DNA of 17,087 nucleotides, from the NCBI GenBank assembly GCA_019693395.1, contig JAAMXP010003737.1, positions 1-17,087 of the forward strand, read 5' to 3'. Below, piece after piece: positions 7,820 through 15,600 of this stretch (within the stretch, counting starts at the first letter, position 1; each line of letters opens with the position of its first letter). Made by a program: the position numbers and the translations under genes. This DNA is from Ettlia oleoabundans. Taxonomy: Eukaryota; Chlorophyta; Chlorophyceae; Chlamydomonadales. The notes below the pieces were generated by a model. That model did no database searches and had not been told where the DNA came from. It saw only the letters and a list, made by a program, of their open reading frames with translations.

Positions 7820-8698
7820 TGCCTGTTGGGCACCATAGCCGGTAATGCGCCGCTTGCTGGCTGGGCTGCCGTACCCGCCGCTGCCGCCGCTCACCGCGCC
7901 GCTGCCGGCAGCACCCAACTCGTCACACCACTTGAAGAAGTTGCAAGACTCGTTTGGGCACTTGAAAAACTGCCTGCAGGGCGGATAGCGCACGACAAGC
8001 ATGCAGTAACTACCGCCATGGTTTGTGGGTGCTAGGTGGGACATTTAGCAGCTGGCTGTACGACACAAAGACAACGACACACAACATATCTGGATGTTCT
8101 GAAGACGCAGTCAACTTCCTGCAATCACAAGCCCACCTGCCAGGGTTCTTTGGTGTGTTGGAGGTGCGCTGAATGCAAGCACCTCCGCATGTGGGGCATG
8201 CGACCTCGCCCCCTCCTGGTGCAGTGCCATACTGCTGCTGCTGTTGCGGCGCGGGAGGCGGCACACCGTAGCTGCCGCCGCCGTAGCCGCCCCCGCCCCC
8301 ATAAGCGCTGCCACCGTGCTGCTTAGGGTTGCTGGGTGGGGGCCCTGGGGCTGCGGGAGCGGCACCCCAGTCATCATCTGCAGTTGGCAGGATGTGCGGA
8401 TGGTCAGAAGTCAACTATCTGGCAAGCCAGGCCGAGGTTGCAAACACACGAACATACCGGCATTAATGTACTAGCAAGGAGCAGCAACATGTTTACCGTC
8501 ATCTTGCTCTGCTAATGCCACGAGTTCTTCAGCAGAGAACCCGCCCGCTGGCTGCACAGGCGGCTCCGACCAGTTGCTGCGTGCAGGCCGGCTGTGCGCC
8601 TCGACTCCGCCGCGCTTCACGGGTGCCACCGATATCGCTGTAGGAGCATCACCATAGTCGTCCCAGGAGCCCTCGCTGGGCCCCAGGTAGCTTGCCAT
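4959..8698 (-). CDS. Glycine-rich GRF-type and CCHC zinc-finger protein, 12 exons, 462 residues
   Basis: Proposed exons on the minus strand are 8698-8497, 8377-8137, 7973-7823, 7553-7416, 7218-7211, 6980-6893, 6749-6719, 6490-6330, 6111-6086, 5777-5651, 5417-5392 and 5148-4959. Phases fit throughout, and total length is 1389 nt with a TAA stop. The start is the ATG at 8698 (MASYLGPSEG). Residues 1-127 are acidic then Gly/Tyr/Pro-rich. Residues 128-165 form a GRF zinc finger. Five CCHC knuckles follow (C245-C258, C274-C287, C338-C351, C389-C402, C445-C457), separated by Gly-rich linkers (one run is 14 Gly). GRF fingers occur in TOP3A, NEIL3 and APE2 and bind single-stranded DNA; CCHC knuckles bind single-stranded RNA or DNA. 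The combination recalls the C-terminal tail of plant-type topoisomerase III alpha, but no topoisomerase core is present and the gene has its own start. Role: single-stranded nucleic-acid binding, otherwise unknown. The end of exon 3 and the 8-nt exon are the least certain parts. Confidence 0.85.
4977..5015 (-). other. Terminal degenerate zinc knuckle 5, uninterrupted
   Basis: CFKCGGDHYSNAC has spacing CX2CX3HX4C, one residue short between the second Cys and His, and is wholly inside the last exon. It is followed by PGLGR and the stop. The short spacing may weaken or alter zinc binding. The GTAATA overlapping the stop resembles a donor, but no further exon is needed. Confidence 0.8.
5142..5659 (-). 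other. Zinc knuckle 4, core on a 26-nt micro-exon
   Basis: CFK ends the exon at 5651, the micro-exon 5417-5392 encodes CGQTGHWS plus two bases, and the exon at 5148 gives R, D, C. Intron positions and phases are identical to knuckle 3. The two 26-nt exons differ at only five positions and share the following GTAC donor start, so the whole intron-exon unit was duplicated. Confidence 0.88.
5771..6338 (-). other. Zinc knuckle 3, core on a 26-nt micro-exon
   Basis: CFK ends the exon at 6330. The micro-exon 6111-6086 encodes CGETGHWS plus two bases of Arg. The exon starting at 5777 completes R and continues DCPNQ. The product CFKCGETGHWSRDC is a canonical CX2CX4HX4C knuckle. Donor is GTACGC, acceptors are GCTGCAG and CTTGCAG. 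Confidence 0.88.
5970..6040. repeat. Pentanucleotide CACAA/CACAG repeat in an intron
   Basis: About four units of ACACA-type repeat followed by about ten imperfect GCACA units lie inside intron 9 (6085-5778) of the GRF/CCHC gene. Read on the transcribed strand it is a TGTGC/TGTTG tract. A shorter copy of the same pentamer (about 188-205) forms the tract just before the last AP2-gene acceptor in the window. Confidence 0.9.
6489..6901 (-). other. Zinc knuckle 2, spread over three exons including a 31-nt exon
   Basis: CYK ends the exon at 6893, CNQPGHWASQ plus one base is the 31-nt exon 6749-6719, and the last Cys codon is completed at 6490. The spliced peptide is CYKCNQPGHWASQC. The 31-nt exon is nearly identical in sequence to the start of the knuckle 1 exon (one mismatch in the first 26 bases), showing recent tandem duplication. 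Confidence 0.85.
7211..7218 (-). other. Predicted 8-nt micro-exon (start of zinc knuckle 1)
   Basis: The bases TGTTACAA, flanked by GCTGCAG and GTGAGC, encode C-Y and two bases of a Lys codon. Spliced to the exon at 6980 they give CYKCNQPGHWASNC, a complete CCHC knuckle. Without this exon knuckle 1 lacks its first Cys. The preceding exon (DKSNDV, donor GTGGGT at 7415) joins in phase 0, matching the NKSGDNACFK context of a sister knuckle. An alternative with a larger exon starting at an upstream AG cannot be excluded. Confidence 0.6.
7780..7819. repeat. (GGCT)10 tetranucleotide microsatellite at an exon-intron border
   Basis: Ten perfect GGCT units lie next to the proposed end of exon 3 of the GRF/CCHC gene (7823). 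If the GC donor at 7822 is used, the repeat is intronic. If the GT donor at 7774 is used instead, it encodes a Ser-Gln-Pro-Ala repeat in frame. Confidence 0.95.
7925..8198 (-). other. GRF zinc finger split by an intron
   Basis: Residues 128-165 run CPTCGGACIQRTSNTPKNPG, then R148, then QFFKCPNESCNFFKWCDE. The G-R-x-F-F signature, the CP pair and the C-N-F-F-x-W ending fit the GRF family well. The intron 8136-7974 interrupts the Arg of GR. The finger is complete only after splicing AG to G, which fixes this junction. Confidence 0.92.
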
Positions 8699-9120
8699 CT
8701 GCACAACTGATCACGGCCGGAAGGAACCAACCTCCGGCGGCAGGCTGCCGGCAGTGTACCTGCGACAGAGCTGAAACGGCTGCCCAAGTTTGATCATTCA
8801 ATCATGCTGCTACGCAAGGCTCAGCATGTGCTGCGTCTGCTGCGTCTGGCCTGCGAAGACAATGGAGCAGTTTGCCGCTCATGCTATGCAGAGTCATCCA
8901 GCAGCACTAGCATTTACGTGGACAGCGGGAAGGCTCCTGCGCCACCCTGCACGGGGACTTGTGTCAGATGCAGCAAGCGGTGATACCCCCGTCGCCCAAC
9001 TGGTAAGCAGTGTGACGAGAGCACGGCGGGTAATGCTTGCCGCATGCGAATGCCTCGATTCAGGCGTTCCTTCACATCTCATCACCGACCTGCTGCCGCC
9101 GATGCCGCCACATCCCTGCC
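8699..9120. promoter_or_regulatory. Divergent intergenic region between the GRF/CCHC gene and the Gemin5 homologue
   Basis: 422 bp between two divergent start codons (8698 minus, 9121 plus). Both promoters and 5' UTRs should be here. No TATA-like box was seen. An open frame from ATG 8862 ends at a donor-like GTAAGC (9003), but it does not join in phase to the Gemin5 exon, so at most it would be part of a 5' UTR exon. Confidence 0.5.
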
Positions 9121-9664
9121 ATGCCACTTGTACCACGCAGGTATGGGTCCCACAACGCAGACTGGGCCCCGCAACTGGGCCTATATGCGTATGCCGCCCA
9201 CAACACAGTCACAGTGCTCAACACGCGAGTCCTTAGCGTGCGCACCATGCTGTCAGGGCACGCTCAAAGGTGGGTAGTGCTGCACTCGCTTGCCATCAAG
9301 GGGACAGCCGCTGGCAAGCAGTTGCTTCACGCACAATCACTGAATAATCAGAGCAGGGAACTGCATTCTACTGGCCGTCACTGTGTCCGCGACGCCCCAC
9401 AAAGCGGCCTTGCGTCATCTCGGCGCTGCCCGTGTTTTGCGGCTGCAGGGTGACTGCGGTTGCCTTTGCCGGCAGCGCCATTTGCGACGCACCATCAGCT
9501 GCAACTGGCAGCAGCGACGGGGATGCGCCTTCTGCAGCCCTGCTGCCACTGCTAGTAACAGCCTCCGCAGAGCGCTCCCTGCGCCTCTGGAACGTCGCCA
9601 CCATGCAGCGTCAACGGGTGCTGTACAAGCGGCCGGCCGAAATCTCTGCTCTGGTTGCAAGCAG
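9121..9664 (+). other. GEMIN5: Gemin5 exons 1-2: first WD blade
   Basis: Exon 1 ends SGHAQ plus two bases at 9269 (donor GTGGGT). Exon 2 starts at 9449 and gives R, VTAVAF, re-forming the GH...V..V.F element of a WD repeat. Exon 2 ends at 9664 and joins 9944 to give VASSDGATALIGDKAGSLFA, again a continuous WD blade. Introns are 179 and 279 nt. Confidence 0.88.
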
Positions 9665-12600
9665 GTGCGTGTCTTTCTAACAAACAAGCTCCAGCAGCCA
9701 CCATGCCCTTTCCCTCGTCCGTGCTGGCTGGAGGGAGTAAGCAGCAAGCTGCGCTTGGCATGGGGTCCTCAAGCTTTCTCCCAAATCACGCTTGCGTTGT
9801 TGCATCTCATGTCTGTTGTACAATACACTGACATCATAAATGCGCTTGTGTCGTTGTGTTGCCCAAAAATGTTTTACATTAAACTGACTAGACATGCGTG
9901 CTGCTCCTTCTGGCATGCCTTGGCCCCCTTGACCGCTTTGCAGTGATGGTGCCACAGCTCTCATTGGCGACAAGGCCGGCAGCTTGTTTGCTTGGGATCT
10001 GCTCAACCCTACCTCCAAACCCCGCAAGCTGCCAGGCTGCAAGCAGCCCTCCGCTGTAACATGCCTGGCGGCAGCACCCGCTTACAGCGTAGCATGTTGC
10101 ACTGGCGGCGCTGCCGGCAGCAGCGGCGAAGTCAGCGGCGGCGGCAGCAGCATCAGTGGCCTGGTGATGGCGGGCTATTCAGATGGCAGCGTGCTGCTGC
10201 TGGATTGGCAGAGGGACTGCATTGTGCAGCGGCTGGAGCGGCACGCAAGGGAGGTGCACTGCGTTCGGTGGGCCGCTCCGCCAGAACCCGCTGTCACTGC
10301 AGCAGCGGCAGCGGCAGCCGCAGCTGCAAGGGCAGCAGGCAAAGCCCAGGCTGCCGTGGTAGCAGCCACGGCTGCGGCAGGGGCAGCAGCGGCGGTGGCA
10401 ATCGGTCAGGCAGCCAGCGGCGACGCTGCTGCTGCAATAAGTGCTGACAGCAGCGGCGTTCCACCCGAGAATGCACAGCGGCAAGAGCAGCAACGGCAGG
10501 AGGAGCAGCAAGTTGGCCAGCAGCAAGCAGGCAGCAGTAGTAAACTGCAGGACAAGCCTGTTTCTGCCAGCGAGGCAGGGGAGGCACCCCCGCCGCTGCC
10601 GCCATTGCCGGCCCCGCCGCCATACCTCCAGGAGCCTCCAGCAGATGCGGAGTCGGCACCCCCACCACCAACGCTGCCGACACCACTGGAACCTGCTCCA
10701 GAAACAGCAGAGCCGCCATTACTGGCAGCACCCACGAGTGACGCCAGCTCAGCGCCTGCAGTACCGCATGCAGTGCCGACTGCAGTACCGCCTGCATGGG
10801 AGGTGCTACTTTCTTCTGGCGGCGACGGAGCCCTGCGAGTGTATGGCTTCTCACAGCATTCGGCCAACCGCAGCAGCGGCAGCAGCACCCACAAGGGGGC
10901 CTTCGGTGCTGATTCCAGCAGCGGTGTGGGCGCGCTGCCACTGCGCCTGCTGGCCACGCTGCGCCTGCCCAAAGCGCACAGCGGGCTGACCAGCAGCCAG
11001 ACCAGCAGGCTGTGGCTGACAGCAGCTGTAGTGCCTCATCCACTTCCTCCCATGCCTGCACTGCCTGCAAGCCAGGTGTCATGCAGCCAATCAGCCGGCG
11101 AGCAAGGCCAGGGGCTGGCTGCCCAGTCGTCGCTGCAGCAGCAGCAGCAGGAGCAACACCAACAGCAACAGCAGCACAAAAGCCAAGAGCAGCAGAAGCG
11201 GGATGTGTGGCTTGTCAGCACCAGCCATGGCGGCGACCTGCTTGCTTGGAAACTCTCGTTCCCACCTGCTATAGCTGAGGCAGTTGATACTGGCAGTCCA
11301 GCGCCAGCACCCACAAAAATGGCAGGGAGGGGCTCAGACAGTGACAGCTGGCGGCGGCCCACGGTGGCACCCAGCAGCCCGGCAGCAGCAGCAGGGGCGG
11401 CGTCGGCGGGTGTGGTGGGGCCTGTCAGAGTGCCCATCCACCACGGCCGCACCGTGTTCACACTGCACGCCGCCTCTCTGGCAGTAATGGCAGCATCAGC
11501 CACGACGGAAGCTCCTTCTGCAGCTGGCGGCGGCAGTGGCAGGAAGGAGCAGCAGACTGAGCAGGCTTTGCAGGGTGGTGCAACGCAGCCGGCGCTGCTG
11601 CAGCTCATCACCACCAGCATGGACCGCTCCGTGCTGCTGGCGCAGCTTCCCCACCCGGCAGCAGCTGCTGAAGCTGCAGTACAAGATGCCCCCCAGGCCA
11701 GCTGGCGGCGAGAGTCTGCCGCCAGTACTGCTAGGGAAGCTGCCTGGAAGGTGGCGGCGGTGAGGTGGCGCCTGACTGGCATGGGAGGTACCGTGTACAG
11801 CCTCAGCTTGCTTGTGCCGCCGGCACCGCACGTGCCAGCAGTACCACCTACACCAGCAGTATCACAGCTGCCGGCAGTACCCCCTGCACTGCTGTCATCG
11901 CAACCAGCTGTACTGCAAGCACTGCCGGCGCCCGTAGTGCCTGTACTGCCAGCAGTGGAGGAGTTGCCTGCGGGATGGCAGGAAGGGGTGGTGCCGGGAG
12001 AGAGGCAGCAGCAACCACAGCAGCAGCAACGGCAGCAGGAACTTCAGCAGCAGGCGCAGCAGCAGGCGCAGGCGCAGCAGCAGCAGCAGCAGGAGGCGCA
12101 GCAAGAGGCTGGCAGCGCAGGTTTGGCTGGCGGGGAGGACAGCGAGGTCCCGCCGCCGCCGCCAGCGTCGCCACTGTCAGCTGGTGCCCCTGTGCCTTTT
12201 CAGCACGAAGAGAAACCCTCATCAGAGTTCCGCCGACCTGGTGAGCAGGTTGATCAGCAGCCTAGCTTATCGGCCCCTCTTGGGCAGAAGCAGCCGCAGC
12301 TGGAGGGTCAGAAGCTTGATGAGCAGCAGCAGCAAGGCCCGCAACAGGGTCTGTTGCCCCACCCCCGCCCTCAGCAGCAGCAGCAGCACCAAGCAAAAGG
12401 GCAGCAGCACCCGACACCTTATCTGTTGGCCGCCGGCTGCGGCGACAAAACCATTCGGGTGCTGCCCCTGCCCGCCACAGCCGCTGCCCGGCGTGCCGCC
12501 GCTGGAAGCGACCAGCAGCGACCCCAGCAGCTGCTGCTGTGGCAGCACGTGCCGGATAAGGTGACGACGGTGGCTTGGCAGCCGTTGGTGCCAGCTCAGC

Positions 12601-15600
12601 AGCACTTCCCGTCGCAGCAGTCAGCAGCAGAGCGAGTTGCTTCTAGAGATAAGGCACCCACGCAGGCCGCCAACCAGGCTGCTGCTGCGCCGCCAGAAAG
12701 TACCATTGGAGCACCAGCGGGTGCAGCAGGCGGTGCAGACGCCACAGATCCAACACCCGCAGGCGTGGCTGCAGCGGCGGCGGTCGTGGCCTCAGCAGTG
12801 GTGGCGTTTGGGTGTGAGGATGGCAGTGTGGGGCTGACCCTTCCCAGCAGGGAATTGTCGCTGCTGCTGCCAGTCAAGCACCAGGTGGGGATGTGGATGA
12901 TGTTGCTTTGCTTCTGCTTGCTGCTGCTGCATTACGAGTTCCTGTGTGACCTATCGTACATGACTTGCCGGCTGCCTGCTGCTGTGCTGTTTGCCTGTCT
13001 CTCCCTGCTGCCAATTGAGCTCCAGGTGGGGTCACATTGTCGGCTCTCGTTGCCGCTGGCTGCTGCATGCTGCCTGTAGAGGTGTTTGCGCTTGTTGGTT
13101 TCTGCTAGTCCGCTATGTGCTGCCCGTCGCTCTTTTGCTGGTGTGGCTGTGGGGCTGGCACTCCTGCGCCACTGGTGATGACCGTGTGCGGCAGGCACTT
13201 CTTTCTCCCGCTTCCTTGATGGCAAGAGGTGATAAGTCCCCAGCTTTCGAACAGACCGTTACTAAACACCTGCAATACAAGTTGCGGGCTGTGCTAACAT
13301 CATGGCCCTGTGCCGCTGCAGGGATCAGTCTTGGACGTGCGGTGGGCCCCACCCATGATACCAGCCCCCGCCGCTGGGCCCGCAGTACAGCTGTACAGCC
13401 TGTCTGCAGACGGCGTACTGCTGCGCTGGGCGGCGCTGCCGCTGCCGCTCTCCGACCTGTTCAGCAGCGGCTCCTGCAAGTACTCTGGAAGCACTAGCAG
13501 CAGCGGCGGGGGCGGTGGAGGTGGCAGCTGGAGCGGCAGCAGTGGGGGAGCAGCAGCAGGCAGCTGGGGGTTGGTTGGCAGCAAGCTGATGCAAGCCCTG
13601 GCTAGCCCGCTGGATGTGGGCACACACCTGGGAGCGTTGGCAGCTGCCGCAGTGGCTGCTGGCGCCCCCGGGGTGCCTGTTGAGTCAGCAGCTTGGTTTG
13701 CCCTTGCGCCTGGCCAGACCCGGCAACCCCTCACCGCCTTTGCCGTGCCGCCGCCTGACCGCCCGGCGACGGCCGCCACGGTTAGCGCAGCTGCAGCCAT
13801 AACTGTGGCAGACAGCTTAGCCACCTATGGCCCAGGTCATGTTCTGGCCGTGGCGGCCAGGGGTGACGCAGTGGCCGTGCTGCAAACCGCGCCTGCTGGG
13901 GCGACGGCAGCAGCGGCAGGCGAGCCCCCGCTGCGCATGCTGTGGTCAACGGGCGTTAGTCCCAGCGTGGGCAGCACAGGCCACGACGATCCCGTCAGGT
14001 AGGGTGCTTTCCTCATTAACGTCCCATGTGTGTTGCCTCATGCTTTCTTGCTTTACATCAACCATGTTTGTTGCCTCATCGTTTCTCGCTGTTCGTCAAC
14101 CTTGTCTGTTGGCTCGAGTTGTGAATATTGCAGTGTTGCAGCCGCCTGCAACTTGCCTTTGCTCCAAGTGTGGTTCTCAATAGCACATGCTGCACATGTA
14201 GCATCCCACATGCCTACATAGCACCTCACACGCAAGCAATGCAATTTAACTTCTTCCCCCTTCTCGCCGTCTTTGCGCCCCTGCCTGCCTGCCTGCCTGC
14301 ATGCAGCCACCTGTGCTTTTCCTGTGACAGTCAGCACCTGGCAGCAGCAGCGGAATCTGGCCTGCTTTCTATTTACCCCTGGGCAGCTGAGGCGGGCATG
14401 CTACCGCCTGCACATGGCAGCAAAAGTAACAGCCCAAATGGCGACAGCAGCACCAGCGGCAGCGGAGGGGCAGTTAAGCTGGCGGCAGCAGGGCCTGCTG
14501 ACGTGGCAGGCAGGGCTAGCATCCAGCTGGGCAGTGCCGTGACTGCCCTGGCATGGATGACTTGCAGTACCGGCACAGCCACCAGCGGCTGCCTCGGCAG
14601 CAGCGGCGGCAGTGCGTTGGATGGGGATGGCCTTGCCCCTGGCAGCGGCAGCGCCGGCGGTGGCAGTGGCGCCGCAGCCGGCGGTAGCGTGCTGGCTGCC
14701 GCGCTGTTGAGCGGCGGGATCCAGCTACTGGAATTTCACCCAGCTGGTGACAGCTATCCTGCCATATACAGCCATGGCGACACCGGCGCCACTCACAGCA
14801 CCATGGGCAGCTGCAGCAGCGGCGGTTTTGATGGCAGGGAGGGCAGCAGCGGCGGTTGTGGCAGTGGTGGCGCTGCCTTGGTCCCCACTATGCTGCTGAG
14901 AGGGCACAGCGCCGTGGTGCGGTGCCTTACCTGGCTGCCGCCGGAGCTTCCGCAGCCTAAGGAAGGGGCGGAAAATGAGGCCGATAGTCAGGGTGACATT
15001 GTGCTTTCCCCAAACCAGCAGGCAAGTCCCCACGACCAGCAGGGGCAGGAGGCGGAGCCGCGGCGGCCAAGACCAGCTTTGGAACCGCTGCAAGGTCGCG
15101 ACGAGGAGCAGCAGCAGCAACCGCAGCTGCTAGAGCCGGCAGAGCTTCCCGGGCGTACAGCGCAGCATGCAGAACAAGTAGCGGAGCAGAGACAGCCCCA
15201 GCCGCTGCCCCAGTTGGGGGCAGACCAGCAGCAGCTGCCAGAAGCACGGCCCTTACCCCCGCCTCCGCAGCAGCAGCGACACCAGCAGCACCAGCCAGGG
15301 CTGTTCCTGTTGTCGGGAGCCGAGGATCAGTCTGTGCGCCTGTGGGACATCCGACGCCAGCTGCAGGCCTGGCAGGAGCGGCAGCAGGCCGCTGCAGTGC
15401 TGGCGAGCGCCAGGGAGGAAGGCACATCACAAGGCGTGGCAGCTGCTGCTTCTGACGGCGTCGCCGCTGCTGCTGCAGTAGTTGCGCCTGCAGCCACGGT
15501 TGCCACGGAGGACTTGGTTGTAGCGTCGACAACGGCACGTGAGCCGGGAGCAGCGGCAGCGACAGCAGCAGTGCCTGCGGCGGCGGCGGCAGAAGTGGAA

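Noticed and set aside
4959..8698. Identification of the GRF/CCHC gene as topoisomerase III alpha.
   Set aside because: Only the tail-type zinc modules are present. There is no Toprim or type IA core, and the gene starts 422 bp from a divergent neighbour.
8862..9002. ATG-started open frame ending at a good GTAAGC donor, considered as Gemin5 exon 1.
   Set aside because: It ends in phase 0, but the exon beginning after the AG at 9140 needs a phase 2 partner to read GLYAYAA. It also shows no Gemin5-like residues.
10406..10972. Long minus-strand frame rich in Ala, Ser and Gly opposite Gemin5.
   Set aside because: It is the mirror of CAG/GCN repeats in the real exon. There is no domain, and the plus strand carries WD40 motifs here.
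12885..13321. Introns 12885-13321 and 16508-16944 of the Gemin5 gene are both exactly 437 nt, hinting at a duplicated intron.
   Set aside because: The sequences show no evident similarity beyond splice-site bases and short GT-rich stretches, so the equal length is probably chance.
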